From: Acidomonas methanolica
GTDB lineage: Bacteria; Pseudomonadota; Alphaproteobacteria; Acetobacterales; Acetobacteraceae
Assembly (NCBI RefSeq): GCF_004346035.1
Contig: NZ_SLZN01000004.1
Span: 152,754 to 216,753 of the forward strand
Length of the DNA: 64,000 nucleotides
Reading direction: 5' to 3'
The position numbers were made by a program, and so were the translations under genes. Positions 1-8,527 of the stretch are shown here, piece after piece. The notes under the pieces are model-generated. The model worked only from the letters and a program-made list of their open reading frames with translations. It ran no database searches and was not told the DNA's origin. Every line of letters begins with the position of its first letter. Position 1 is the stretch's first letter.

Positions 1-975
1 GCAGCATGATCGACAGATGCGAAAGATAGAGTCCGTAGCTGTAGGTGCTGAGGTTGCGCACGACGGCGCCGGGGAGCGGCGGCAGCCGGCGCAGCCGCAT
101 CATCGCGGGCACGCAGAGCGCGTAGCCGCACCCGGCGATGTCGAACAGCGCCATTTTCTGGAAGCGGACGGACCCCAGGGCGACGCCGGACGCGCCCAGC
201 GCCCAGGTGATCCCCAGAATGCCGAGACCGACGGCCAGCAGCGGGCGCCACGCGCGGCGGAACCGGGCGCTGTCGCGTTGAAGCCATGCGGCCGCGACGC
301 CCCAGGCGAGGGAATCGAGACGGCAGGGAACGATCTTGCTCGTCGCCTCGTCCCAGTTCACGTCAGGCGGCAGGCTCAGGCGGCACAGCACCGGGACGAC
401 GAAGAACAGCGCGAGCGTCAGGGCGAAGGCGCGCCCGCGCGTCAGGCCCGCGAGGCGCGCGAGCACGAGGCAGAGCGGGAAGGCGAGGTAGAACCATTCC
501 TCGATGCAGAGCGACCAGGAGACGCCGAACCAGCCCGAGACCGGCGGCCAGAAGAGGTTTTGCGTCAGCGTCGCGTAATAGGGCCAGACGCGCGCCGCCT
601 CCGCGCGCGGGACGCCGAACGGCCCCAGCAGTTCGAGCGGCACGGCGGCCAGAAGGAAGAACACGTAATAGGCGGGCAACGTGCGCAGCCAGCGCCGCAG
701 GAGGAAACTGCCCCAGAGGGGCGGCCAGTCCCGCGGCGCGCCGTCATGGCGGAGGAGATCGAGTATGAGCGTGCCGATGAGGAAGCCGCTCAGCACGAAG
801 AAGAGCATCACGCCCCAGAACCCCAGCGCGGCCAGTCCCGGCGGCTGGACCGTCCCCCACCACTGGCAGACGATGCCGCCGTCATGGGAGATGAGCACGA
901 ACACGATCGCCAGCGCCCTTGCCAGATCGGGACCGGCGAGGCGCGCGCGCGCATGCTCGAACGAGGGCAGGGCCA
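1..975 (-). CDS. Acyltransferase 3 (OafA/YrhL) family membrane protein, C-terminus outside the window
   Basis: Integral membrane acyltransferase that would transfer an acyl group to a carbohydrate or lipid acceptor. Reading the minus strand from the ATG at 975 gives an uninterrupted frame to position 1 with no stop, so the 3' end is missing. Family marks are visible: FFVLSGFLIG around residue 60, SWSLCIEEWFYL around residue 150, many hydrophobic segments, and a late block SYGLYLSHLSIML typical of the last conserved helices. It starts 7 nt after the stop of a small secreted protein on the same strand, so the two are probably co-transcribed. The substrate cannot be told from sequence. Confidence 0.85.
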
Positions 976-982
976 TCGGGGG

Positions 983-1486
983 TCAGGGGGTCGAGGACAT
1001 CATGACCGTGATCGTGGGGTCCGGCGCGCCGCTGATTTGCAGCACGTGCCAGCCCGCATGAAGGGGGAAGCTGACGATCTTGGCGATGCCGGTGCAGTCC
1101 GGCCCGTGCTGATGGGCGCTGGACGGCAGATCGGCGCGGTCCTGCACCATGTCGATCCAGGCGCGGCCGCTCAGCATGACGCGATAGGTCGCGCCGCTGG
1201 GCACGTCGATGCCGATCATTCCGCCATACGGGCCGTGACTCCCCTTGCCGCCCGGGGGGACGATGAAATGCACGGTTCCGATGTCGGGCAGATGGAGCGT
1301 CACGGCGCGGCCCAGCGGCAGCGTCGCCTGATAGGTGCCCGATTCCTGCCACGCGGCGACGCCGAGGCCGGGATGCGCCCATCTTTCGAAACCGGAAGGA
1401 AGAGGCGCATCCCGGGGGCAGGGCGCTGCGTGAGCCGCCCCGAATGCGAGCAAGGCCGCGACGGCGGGGAAAAAACGATGCTTCAT
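983..1486 (-). CDS. Small secreted protein of unknown function
   Basis: A 167-residue protein with a clear Sec signal peptide (MKHRFFPAVAALLAFGAAHA, likely cut after AHA). I chose the ATG at 1486 because the signal peptide begins there; longer in-frame starts only add basic low-complexity sequence. The mature part is a mixed-strand domain with the run VPPGGKGSHGPYGGMIGIDVP and two mature-part cysteines; no catalytic motif is evident. It lies directly upstream of the acyltransferase and is divergent from modA, so 1487-1641 must hold both promoters. I do not recognise the family with certainty. A periplasmic binding or surface role is only a guess. Confidence 0.7.
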   Translation of the reverse strand: MKHRFFPAVAALLAFGAAHAAPCPRDAPLPSGFERWAHPGLGVAAWQESGTYQATLPLGRAVTLHLPDIGTVHFIVPPGGKGSHGPYGGMIGIDVPSGATYRVMLSGRAWIDMVQDRADLPSSAHQHGPDCTGIAKIVSFPLHAGWHVLQISGAPDPTITVMMSSTP

Positions 1487-1641
1487 GATGCGCGAGCGTA
1501 GCTTGCGAGCGATGCCGCGTCCATTCCCGCGCCTCGCCGACTTGGCGTGCAGGGTTTCCAAAGGGCGGGGTCCGCGTGCCGCCGGAGTCCTTGCGCCGCT
1601 CGGGGCGTGCGCTACCATCGGCGCAAAAGACGGAGGCGTGA

Positions 1642-2388
1642 ATGAAATGGCGGGCGATGGCCGTGCTGGCCCTGATGGCCGGGGCGACGGGGGCGGGGGC
1701 TGCGCGGGCGGAAACGGCGCGGGTGGCGATCGCCGCCAATTTCATCGCTCCGGCGAAAGTGCTGATCGTCGCCTATGACCAGGCGAGCGGCAACGACGTG
1801 CAGGCGAGTTTCGGGTCGAGCGGACAGTTCCTGACGCAGATCCGCAACGGCGCGCCGTTCGACGCCTTTCTCTCCGCCGATGCGGCCCGGCCGGACTCCC
1901 TGCTGAAGGCGCATCTGGCGGTGAGCGGCAGCGGTTTCACCTATGCCGTCGGGACGCTCGTGCTGTGGAGCGGCGACGCGGCTCTGCCGGCGGGGGAAGC
2001 CGTCCTGCGGAGCGGGCGGTTCGCCCATCTGGCGATCTGCAATCCCGCGCTCGCCCCCTATGGCGCGGCGGCGGTCGAGGCGATGCGGAAGCTCGGCGTT
2101 TACGACGCGCTCGAACCGCGTCTCGTCGTCGGGGCGGATGTGGCGCAGGCCTGGCAGTTCGCCCGCTCGGGGAGCGCCGAGCTGGGTTTCGTCGCCTATT
2201 CGCAGGTCAAGGCGGCGGGGAACCCCGGCAGTGTCTGGGTCGTGCCGGAGACGCTCTATGCTCCGATTCATCAGGACGCGGTGCTGCTGGCGCATGGTGA
2301 AGGGAATGCGGCGGCGAAGGGATTTCTCGCCTATCTGAAGACGCCGGCCGCGCGGGCGGTCATTGCCCGCTATGGATACGGGAAATGA
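1642..2388 (+). CDS. modA: Molybdate ABC transporter substrate-binding protein ModA
   Basis: Periplasmic molybdate/tungstate-binding protein that delivers the oxyanion to the ModB permease. 248 residues, the usual size. An N-terminal signal peptide ending ARAE is followed by the family pattern: VAIAANF at the start of the mature protein, FGSSGQFLTQIRNGAPFDAFLSAD (the oxyanion-binding Ser/Ala loops), and FVAYSQV late in the protein. First gene of modABC: modB starts 33 bp downstream and modC overlaps modB. No molybdenum-cofactor riboswitch or ModE-type dyad was recognised in the 155 bp upstream. Confidence 0.94.
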   Translation: MKWRAMAVLALMAGATGAGAARAETARVAIAANFIAPAKVLIVAYDQASGNDVQASFGSSGQFLTQIRNGAPFDAFLSADAARPDSLLKAHLAVSGSGFTYAVGTLVLWSGDAALPAGEAVLRSGRFAHLAICNPALAPYGAAAVEAMRKLGVYDALEPRLVVGADVAQAWQFARSGSAELGFVAYSQVKAAGNPGSVWVVPETLYAPIHQDAVLLAHGEGNAAAKGFLAYLKTPAARAVIARYGYGK

Positions 2389-2421
2389 GGTCGCGTCCCG
2401 CATGGTAAGGGAGCCCGCACG

Positions 2422-3105
2422 GTGATGGACCCGGATCTCGGCGTGGCGATCTGGCTGACGGTCAAGCTCGCGACGGTGACGACCGTGCTGTCGATGGCGG
2501 TCGGCGCGCCGATCGCCTGGCGGCTGGCGCGCGGGCGCGGATTCTGGCGGGATGTGGCGGCGAGCGTGCTGTCCCTGCCGATGGTTCTGCCGCCGACGGT
2601 ACTGGGCTTCTACATGCTCCTGCTGCTGGGGCCGCGCGGCCCCGGCGGCGCGGTGGCCGGGCTCTGGGGGGCGAGAACGCTGGCGTTCAGCTTCGGGGGG
2701 CTGGTTTTTGCCTCGGTCGCGGCGTCGCTGCCTTTCGTGATCCAGTCGGCGCGGGCGGGGTTCGAGAGCGTCGATCCCCGGCTGATCGAGGCCGCCTGGA
2801 CGCTGCGCGCCACGCCTCTGCGGGCCTTCGTCACCGTGGGGGTTCCGCTGGCCGCGCCGGGGCTGGCGGCGGCGGCGGTGCTGGCCTTCGCGCACACGGT
2901 GGGCGAGTTCGGGCTGATCCTGATGATCGGCGGCGATCTGCCGGGGCGGACTCGGGTGCTGTCCATCGCGCTCTATGACGCGGTGGAGTCGGATCGCTGG
3001 GGCGAGGCGCACTGGATCGCCGGGGGGATGGTGGCGTTTTCCTTTCTCGCCGTGCTGGGGCTGACCGTCACCCAGCGCCTGATGTCGCGGTCCCGCGCGC
3101 CGTGA
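2422..3105 (+). CDS. modB: Molybdate ABC transporter permease ModB
   Basis: Inner-membrane permease of the molybdate importer. 227 residues with five to six hydrophobic segments; the EAA loop that contacts the ATPase is seen as EAAWTLRATPLRAFVTVGVPLAAPG near residue 135, and GEFGLILMIGG follows as in ModB/CysT permeases. Starts GTG-ATG; the GTG at 2422 lies 8 nt and the ATG at 2425 lies 11 nt after an AAGGGAG Shine-Dalgarno, so either is possible. The stop codon overlaps the modC start (GTGA), implying coupled translation. Confidence 0.93.
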   Translation: MMDPDLGVAIWLTVKLATVTTVLSMAVGAPIAWRLARGRGFWRDVAASVLSLPMVLPPTVLGFYMLLLLGPRGPGGAVAGLWGARTLAFSFGGLVFASVAASLPFVIQSARAGFESVDPRLIEAAWTLRATPLRAFVTVGVPLAAPGLAAAAVLAFAHTVGEFGLILMIGGDLPGRTRVLSIALYDAVESDRWGEAHWIAGGMVAFSFLAVLGLTVTQRLMSRSRAP

Positions 3106-3701
3106 GCGGAGTGGAGGCGGCGTTCAGCGGGCGGATCAGCGGGAAGATGCTGGATGTCGCCATCGCCGTTCCCGCAGCGGGGGTGACGGCGATGGTGGGG
3201 CCGTCCGGCGCGGGCAAGACGACGGTCCTGCGCGCCATGGCCGGGCTGCATCGTTTCGCTCAGGGGCGGTGCGTCGTGAACGGCGTGGTCTGGCAGGACG
3301 ACTCGGTGTTCCTTCCGCCCTGGCGGCGCGGCACCGGCTATGTGTTCCAGGAATCGGCGCTCTTTCCGCATCTCGATGTGCGGCGGAACCTGCTGTACGG
3401 CGCGCGCTCGGGCGGGCTGGACGAGATCGCGGCGCTGCTCGATCTCGCGCCCCTGCTGGGGCGGGGGGTGAAGGCGCTTTCGGGCGGCGAGCGCCAGCGT
3501 GTGGCGCTGGGGCGGGCGCTGCTCTCGCGGCCGGTGCTGATGCTGATGGACGAGCCGCTTTCGGCGCTGGATCATGCGGCGCGCGACAAGGTTCTCGCCC
3601 GCCTGCGCCCGTTTCTCGCCGCGCGGGGGCTGCCCGCGCTCTATGTGACGCATGATCCGGCGGAGCGGGCGGCCATCGCCGACCGGGAGGTAGTCCTCTG
3701 A
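3102..3701 (+). CDS. modC: Molybdate ABC transporter ATP-binding protein ModC, short form
   Basis: Cytoplasmic ATPase driving molybdate import. Walker A GPSGAGKTT near residue 33, Q-loop in YVFQESALF, signature ALSGGERQRVALGRALL near residue 128, Walker B VLMLMDEPLSALD and switch His in YVTHDPAE are all present. At 199 residues it stops just after the H-loop. Classical ModC is about 350 residues with a C-terminal TOBE/Mop molybdate-sensing domain, which is absent here. GTG start overlapping the modB stop by 4 bp. The ATPase core is complete, so it should work, but substrate trans-inhibition through TOBE would not be possible. Confidence 0.9.
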   Translation: MSGVEAAFSGRISGKMLDVAIAVPAAGVTAMVGPSGAGKTTVLRAMAGLHRFAQGRCVVNGVVWQDDSVFLPPWRRGTGYVFQESALFPHLDVRRNLLYGARSGGLDEIAALLDLAPLLGRGVKALSGGERQRVALGRALLSRPVLMLMDEPLSALDHAARDKVLARLRPFLAARGLPALYVTHDPAERAAIADREVVL

Positions 3702-3708
3702 GGGGGGC

Positions 3709-5058
3709 TCAGTCCAGCCGCACGGCCGGGCGGATGAAACGGTCGAGCCCATCGGTGATCATGGAGAGCAGCCCCCGCCACGGGCCGTAGATTTCGAACT
3801 GATGCTGGCGGTAGAGCGCCAGATGGCCCACCCGCGCGGAGAGCCCGCGGAACCATCCGCCGCCGAAAACGGTGCCGCCGGAGAAGGTGCCCCAGCCATT
3901 GTAATCGCTCAACGCCACGATCGCGCCCTTGTTGCGGAACGTCCAGTCGGGGACCGGCGTGCCGGCGAGCAGCCGAGCGGGGAGGTGGCGCGCGAGATGG
4001 TGAGCCTGCTGACGCGCGGCCTGCGCCGTGGGCGCGACCGGGTTGCCGACGATGAAGGAGCAGTCGCCCATGGCGAAGAAGCGGTCGTCGTCGATGGATT
4101 GCAGGGAGGGATGCACCTCGACCTGGCCCGAGCGGGTCAGCTTGAGGGCCCCGAAGCGTTCCGTCACGGCAGGCGCGCGAACGCCCGCCGCCCAGACGCG
4201 CAGCTCGGCGTCGACGCGGCCGCCGTCGCGGAGCGTGTAGCCGGTCGCGTCGGCGCCAGTCACCATGGCGTTCATGCGGACGGTGACGCCCAGGGCTTCG
4301 AGCTCCTTCGTGGCCGCGGCCGAGACCTCCTCGGGGAAGGCGGGCAGGATGCGCGTCCCGGCTTCGAGCAGGGTGACGTTGAGCGTCGGCGGGGTCTGGC
4401 CGAAAGAATAGAGGGCGGCCAGTTCGAGCGCCTTGTGCAGTTCGGCCGCAAGCTGCGTGCCGGTGGCGCCGCCGCCGACGATGGCGATGTTGAGCGGTTC
4501 GTGGTCGGCGAAGGCGCGGAGCAGGGCCATGCGGAATTTCTCGTTGAAGCTGTTGGCTTCGACGAAATTGTCAATGAAGAGGCAATGCTCCAGAATGCCG
4601 GGCGTGCCGAAATCATTGGCGCGGCTGCCGATGGCGAGCACGACGATATCGTAGTGCACCATGCGCTCGCCCAGCACCTCCGACCCGTCCGCGGCGCGGA
4701 CGGGGGCCAGCGTCAGGGCGCGGTTCTCGCGATCGATCGCGGTGATCTCGCCCGGCCAGAATTCGAAATGGTGACGACTCGCCTGGGGCAGGAAGGGGAT
4801 GCGGTCATTCTCGTTCTGCGCCGTGCCCGCCGCGAAGCAGTGGAGCATGGGTTTCCACACATGGGCGAAACTCTTGTCCACCAGGGTGATGGCCGCCTGT
4901 CCCGTGCGGCCGAGCTGATCGCCCAGCCGCGTGGCGAGCGCGAGTCCCGCGACGCCGCCGCCCACGATGACGAGACGCGGCTTGTGGAGCTGTGGCGGGG
5001 AGGAAGGATCTCGAGGTGAGGCGGTCTGGTTCACGGAAGATATCTCCGGCTGTTCCAT
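3709..5058 (-). CDS. ndh: Type II NADH dehydrogenase (NDH-2), FAD-dependent
   Basis: Peripheral membrane flavoprotein that oxidises NADH and reduces ubiquinone without proton pumping. 449 residues. First Rossmann fold VIVGGGVAGLALATRLG (FAD) near residue 30; second VGGGATGTQLAAEL (NADH) near residue 195; the FAD/quinone-site signature is seen as MGDCSF near residue 330 followed by AQAARQQAHHLA. The C-terminal amphipathic segment (GLLSMITDGLDRFIRP) probably anchors it to the membrane. Convergent with modC, with only 7 bp between the stops. Acetic acid bacteria rely on NDH-2 for fast NADH turnover during incomplete oxidations, which fits the aldehyde dehydrogenase next door. Confidence 0.92.
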   Translation of the reverse strand: MEQPEISSVNQTASPRDPSSPPQLHKPRLVIVGGGVAGLALATRLGDQLGRTGQAAITLVDKSFAHVWKPMLHCFAAGTAQNENDRIPFLPQASRHHFEFWPGEITAIDRENRALTLAPVRAADGSEVLGERMVHYDIVVLAIGSRANDFGTPGILEHCLFIDNFVEANSFNEKFRMALLRAFADHEPLNIAIVGGGATGTQLAAELHKALELAALYSFGQTPPTLNVTLLEAGTRILPAFPEEVSAAATKELEALGVTVRMNAMVTGADATGYTLRDGGRVDAELRVWAAGVRAPAVTERFGALKLTRSGQVEVHPSLQSIDDDRFFAMGDCSFIVGNPVAPTAQAARQQAHHLARHLPARLLAGTPVPDWTFRNKGAIVALSDYNGWGTFSGGTVFGGGWFRGLSARVGHLALYRQHQFEIYGPWRGLLSMITDGLDRFIRPAVRLD

Positions 5059-5175
5059 GCGTCGGATGACGGCCTCTTATAAAAAGCGGAATTATCCGGA
5101 CGGCAAGCGTCTCTTTTCCTGGCGCGCCCAACACCGGAAGCCAACACCTCAAGAAGGCAGGAAACATGAATGTGA

Positions 5176-5197
5176 GAAGGGGCCCGAAGGCCCCTTC
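5176..5197 (-). terminator. Intrinsic terminator behind the aldehyde dehydrogenase gene
   Basis: A perfect 9-bp stem, GAAGGGGCC / GGCCCCTTC, closes a four-base loop which on the minus strand reads TTCG (a stable UUCG tetraloop). It begins 12 nt after the aldehyde dehydrogenase stop and is followed by a pyrimidine-rich stretch rather than a strong T-run. It would separate that transcript from ndh. Confidence 0.75.
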
Positions 5198-5208
5198 CCC
5201 AGTTCCGC

Positions 5209-6714
5209 TCAGAAGAAGCCGAGCTTCTTTTCGCTGTAGCTGACCAGCATGTTCTTGGTCTGCTGGTAGTGCTCCAGCACCATCTTGTGCGTCTCGCGCC
5301 CGATGCCGGATTTCTTGTAGCCGCCGAAAGCGGCATGAGCGGGATAGGCGTGATAGCAGTTGATCCACACACGCCCGGCTTCGAGCCCGCGACCCATGTG
5401 GAAGCAGGTATTGGCGTTGCGGCTCCACACGCCGGCGCCGAGACCGTATTCGGTGTCGTTGGCGATGGCGAGGGCTTCGGCCTCGGTCTTGAAGGTCGTG
5501 ACCGCGAGGACCGGGCCGAAGATCTCCTCCTGGAAGATCCGCATCTTGTTGTTGCCCTTGAAGACGGTCGGCTCGACATAGAATCCGTCATTGAAGGAGG
5601 CGCCGAGATCGGGGCGCGCGCCGCCGGTCAGGAGCTGCGCGCCTTCCTGCTTGCCGATCTCGATATAGCTGAGGATCTTGTCCTCCTGCATCTTCGAGTT
5701 CTGCGCGCCCATCATGGTGGTGGGGTCGAGCGGGTTGCCCTGCTTGATCGCCTTCACGCGGGGAAGGACGCGCTCCATGAAGCGGTCATAGATCGATTCA
5801 TGCACCAGCGCGCGGCTCGGGCAGGAGCAGATCTGGCCCTGGTTGAGCGCGAACATGGTGAAGCCCTCGACGGCCTTGTCAAGATAGTCGTCATCATGAT
5901 CCATGATGTCGGCGAAGAAGACGTTGGGCGACTTGCCGCCGAGTTCCAGCGTCGCGGGGATGAGGTTCTCCGCCGCCGCATGGGCGATGAACTTGCCGGT
6001 CGCCGTCGAACCGGTGAAGGCGATCTTGGCGATGCGCGTGTTGTTCGCCAGCGCCGCGCCGACATTCTTGCCCAGCCCGTTGACGATGTTGAGCACGCCG
6101 GGCGGGAAGAGGTCGCCGATGATCTCCATGACGACCAGCAGCGAGGCCGGGGTGGTCTCGGCGGGCTTCATGACGACGCAATTGCCGGCGGCCAGCGCCG
6201 GCGCCAGCTTCCAGGCGGCCATCAGGATCGGGAAGTTCCACGGAATGATCTGGCCGACGACGCCCAGCGGCTCGTGGAAATGGTAGGCGTAGGTCGTCGC
6301 GTCGATCTCGGAGATTCCGCCTTCCTGCGCGCGCAGGCACCCGGCGAAGTAGCGGAAATGATCGATGGCGAGCGGGATGTCCGCGTTCATCGTCTCGCGG
6401 ATGGGCTTGCCGTTGTCCCACGTCTCGGCGCGGGCGATGAGATCGAGATTCTGCTCCATGCGGTCCGCGGCGCGGAGCAGGGCGAGGGAGCGGGCGGCGG
6501 GCGAGGTGGCGGCCCAGCCGGCCTTCGCCTTGTGCGCGGCGTCCAGCGCCAGCTCGATATCGGCGGCCGTGGAGGACGGAACCTCGCACAGGATCTGGCC
6601 GTTCACCGGCGACGGATTCTTGAGATACTGGCCCTCGACGGGCGCGCGCCACTCGCCGCCGATATAGTTCTCGTAACGGGACTTGAAGGGGGGAACCTGG
6701 TTGGATGCAGACAT
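5209..6714 (-). CDS. NAD(P)-dependent aldehyde dehydrogenase (AldB/ExaC-like)
   Basis: Oxidises aldehydes such as acetaldehyde to the acid in the cytoplasm. About 500 residues. Seen: oxyanion Asn in [19 protein letters not shown], nucleotide-binding KPAETTP and [11 protein letters not shown], general base Glu in [12 protein letters not shown], catalytic Cys in [14 protein letters not shown], and [10 protein letters not shown]. The [17 protein letters not shown] block and C-terminal [15 protein letters not shown] resemble AldB/ExaC/AcoD enzymes. Two in-frame starts exist: GTG at 6723 and ATG at 6714; AAAGG lies only 2 nt before the GTG but 11 nt before the ATG, so I chose the ATG. Monocistronic, with its own terminator and a repeat-rich upstream region. 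Confidence 0.9.
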   Translation of the reverse strand: MSASNQVPPFKSRYENYIGGEWRAPVEGQYLKNPSPVNGQILCEVPSSTAADIELALDAAHKAKAGWAATSPAARSLALLRAADRMEQNLDLIARAETWDNGKPIRETMNADIPLAIDHFRYFAGCLRAQEGGISEIDATTYAYHFHEPLGVVGQIIPWNFPILMAAWKLAPALAAGNCVVMKPAETTPASLLVVMEIIGDLFPPGVLNIVNGLGKNVGAALANNTRIAKIAFTGSTATGKFIAHAAAENLIPATLELGGKSPNVFFADIMDHDDDYLDKAVEGFTMFALNQGQICSCPSRALVHESIYDRFMERVLPRVKAIKQGNPLDPTTMMGAQNSKMQEDKILSYIEIGKQEGAQLLTGGARPDLGASFNDGFYVEPTVFKGNNKMRIFQEEIFGPVLAVTTFKTEAEALAIANDTEYGLGAGVWSRNANTCFHMGRGLEAGRVWINCYHAYPAHAAFGGYKKSGIGRETHKMVLEHYQQTKNMLVSYSEKKLGFF

Positions 6715-6766
6715 GATCGTCACAGCCTTTCGTGCTGGTCTGAACGGGACACGGCGCGTCGGTCAT

Positions 6767-6818
6767 GTCCGGACCGGAGGATCATAACACAAAAACGGTT
6801 ATCATCTGCCGTCCGGAC
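6767..6818 (-). promoter_or_regulatory. Repeat-rich control region upstream of the aldehyde dehydrogenase
   Basis: Two identical 8-bp palindromes GTCCGGAC (6767-6774 and 6811-6818) flank an AT-rich core holding ATAAC (6784-6788) and GTTAT (6798-6802) as an inverted pair. Read on the minus strand the core contains TATGAT, a good -10, without a matching -35. That layout suggests an activator-dependent promoter, but no regulator is identified. Confidence 0.4.
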
Positions 6819-7173
6819 GTTACAGCCGTCGTGTCGCTTCCGATGCGTCCGAGGGAACGTCGTTCAAGGACTTGCAGTTAGGCCAGCCCTGATAACGGGA
6901 CCAAGAGCGCGGAATATCACAAATAAGTGATAATAGCACCCGGTGCCATAAATCGCGACCTAACTGCCTGTTGAAGAATAATAACATCCCGGTGAGCCCA
7001 TCACATCGAATTTTCGTTACTTTCGCCGGATTCGTGGTCGGGACGGCGTCCGAGCGAAATCCGGGACAGGCGCGCGCGGACAGGGTAGAACGAATCGGCT
7101 CGTTTTCCCGATCCGTCCCCGTTCCGGACTCCCCGTTCCAGAACCTTCGTCCTAAAATCTTCAGGAGATCCTC
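6819..7173. other. Rest of the divergent intergenic region, with one dyad
   Basis: Non-coding between the aldehyde dehydrogenase and nuclease genes. It contains a perfect dyad TATCAC-N6-GTGATA at 6915-6932 and a short GCACC-C-GGTGC dyad at 6936-6946. A strong AGGAG ribosome-binding site for the nuclease ends the region. I see no convincing gene here. Confidence 0.45.
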
Positions 7174-8076
7174 GTGCCGTCGTCACTCCGTCTCGTGTCG
7201 CTCCTCTTCGCGGCCGTCGCCGTCGCCCCTGCCGCACGCGCCTGGGGGCCGTACGGCCATGCGATCGTCGCCGATATCGCCCAGTCCCGTCTGACGCCGC
7301 AGGCCGCGCAGGGCGTGGCCGCCCTTCTGGCGCAGGAGGGGCATCAGTCTCTGGACGAGGTGGCGTCCTGGCCGGACACGATCGGCCATCTGCCCCGGAG
7401 CGCGGGCGGCGCGCCGGAGACTCTGTCCTGGCATTATGTGGATATCGACGTGGCGGAGCAGGCGTACGACCGGGCGCGCGACTGCCCGGGGGATGCCTGC
7501 GTGGTGGAGAAGCTGCCGCAGATGGAAGCTGTGCTGGCCGATGCGCATGCCCCGGCGGAGAAGCGGCTGGAGGCGCTGAAATGGGTGGTGCATCTGGTGG
7601 GCGACATCCACCAGCCGCTTCACGCCGCCCAGCGCGCCGAAGACAAGGGCGGCAATACGGTGCGGCTCACCTATTATGGGGATGATGCCAACGGTCATAT
7701 GAACCTGCACTCACTTTGGGACAGCGGCGTGATCGACAGGGAGGCGGGGCTGGTCGTGGGGCGGCATTACAGCATCGACTTCGCCGCCGCCCGGAAGGAA
7801 GCGAAGGTGCTGGACGCGGCGATCACGCCGGACGAGGCGGCTTACTGGGCGTCCGACGTGACGCCGGGCGGAGAGCGCCGCGCGGCGATCGACTGGGCGG
7901 ATGAGAGCCATGGCCTCGCGCGGAGTCTTGTCTATGGGGCGTTGCCCGCGAACAAGGGGGCCGATCTGGGCGACGCCTATTCCGCCATGGCCTGGCCGGT
8001 GGTCCAGATCCGGCTGGAGCAGGCCGGCGTGCGGCTCGCCGCCGTGCTGAATCAGAGCTTCGGACCCTCGCCGTAA
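7174..8076 (+). CDS. Secreted S1/P1-type zinc nuclease
   Basis: Periplasmic or secreted single-strand nuclease / 3'-nucleotidase with a trinuclear zinc site. 300 residues with a signal peptide cut before Trp24, so Trp becomes the mature N-terminus, as S1/P1 enzymes need for zinc binding. Other ligands are in WGPYGHAIVADIA, SWPDTIG, LSWHYVDID, HLVGDIHQPLHA and NLHSLWDS. GTG start chosen from the AGGAG site 7 nt upstream and the signal peptide. Its 3' end overlaps the convergent DUF6525 gene by 25 bp. Likely role: scavenging phosphate or nucleosides from nucleic acids, which pairs loosely with the AMP nucleosidase nearby. Confidence 0.88.
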   Translation: MPSSLRLVSLLFAAVAVAPAARAWGPYGHAIVADIAQSRLTPQAAQGVAALLAQEGHQSLDEVASWPDTIGHLPRSAGGAPETLSWHYVDIDVAEQAYDRARDCPGDACVVEKLPQMEAVLADAHAPAEKRLEALKWVVHLVGDIHQPLHAAQRAEDKGGNTVRLTYYGDDANGHMNLHSLWDSGVIDREAGLVVGRHYSIDFAAARKEAKVLDAAITPDEAAYWASDVTPGGERRAAIDWADESHGLARSLVYGALPANKGADLGDAYSAMAWPVVQIRLEQAGVRLAAVLNQSFGPSP

Positions 8077-8381
8077 CGCTGGATCGAGACCTTCGCCGCG
8101 ACATGCGGCAGGGGCGCGCGACAGGTGATGAAGGCGTCCTGCTCCAGCCGTTCGCAATAATCGAGATAGCGGAGCAGAGCGCGCTCGGCGCGCGGTCCGG
8201 GGCCATGGACGCGCTTGTAATGGCGCCAGAGATGCAGGGCGTTGACAGGCCATGGATCATAGGCGTGCTCCATCAGGCGATGCCGGATCGCGGGAGGCAG
8301 GCTGTCGAAGGCGGCCCAGGGGTCGCCCTCATGGCGTCTCCAGAGGGCGTCGCGCCCGTTTTCGTCGTTATGGTCCGGCAT
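8052..8381 (-). CDS. Small conserved protein, probable DUF6525 family
   Basis: 109 residues, no signal peptide or membrane segment. Dense in aromatic and charged residues: WRRHEGDPWAAFDSLPPAIRRL-like N-terminal half, then AYDPWPVNALHLWRHYKRVHG and two cysteines in LDYCERLEQDAFITC. I place it in DUF6525 from the overall pattern, not from a search. Start ATG at 8381; upstream in-frame extension is low-complexity. It is convergent with and overlaps the nuclease gene by 25 bp, and is divergent from amn, sharing a 146-bp intergenic region with a 21-bp palindrome. Function unknown. Confidence 0.65.
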   Translation of the reverse strand: MPDHNDENGRDALWRRHEGDPWAAFDSLPPAIRHRLMEHAYDPWPVNALHLWRHYKRVHGPGPRAERALLRYLDYCERLEQDAFITCRAPLPHVAAKVSIQRYGEGPKL

Positions 8382-8404
8382 GGCTTTCGGTCTCGCAGGA
8401 TATA

Positions 8405-8425
8405 GAATGATATAACATATCATTC
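8405..8425. promoter_or_regulatory. Perfect 9+9-bp palindrome between DUF6525 gene and amn
   Basis: GAATGATAT, spacer AAC, ATATCATTC: an exact dyad in a short AT-rich island inside GC-rich DNA. It is 24 bp upstream of the DUF6525 start and about 100 bp upstream of amn, so one dimeric regulator could control both divergent genes. It is too short-looped and lacks a T-run, so it is not a terminator. Confidence 0.6.
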
Positions 8426-8527
8426 CCTGCGGGCTTGTCACGGGAGGCCCGACGAGGAGAACTCTTGCCTTCGCGCGCGGAAGAACTTCATCTGTCGGTG
8501 GAGGGATCAGGGAGGGATGGACGCGCC

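Noticed and set aside
17..1501. Long plus-strand open frame opposite the acyltransferase and secreted-protein genes
   Set aside because: Arg/Gly/Glu-rich composition with no domain; it is the antisense of two genes with clear family features.
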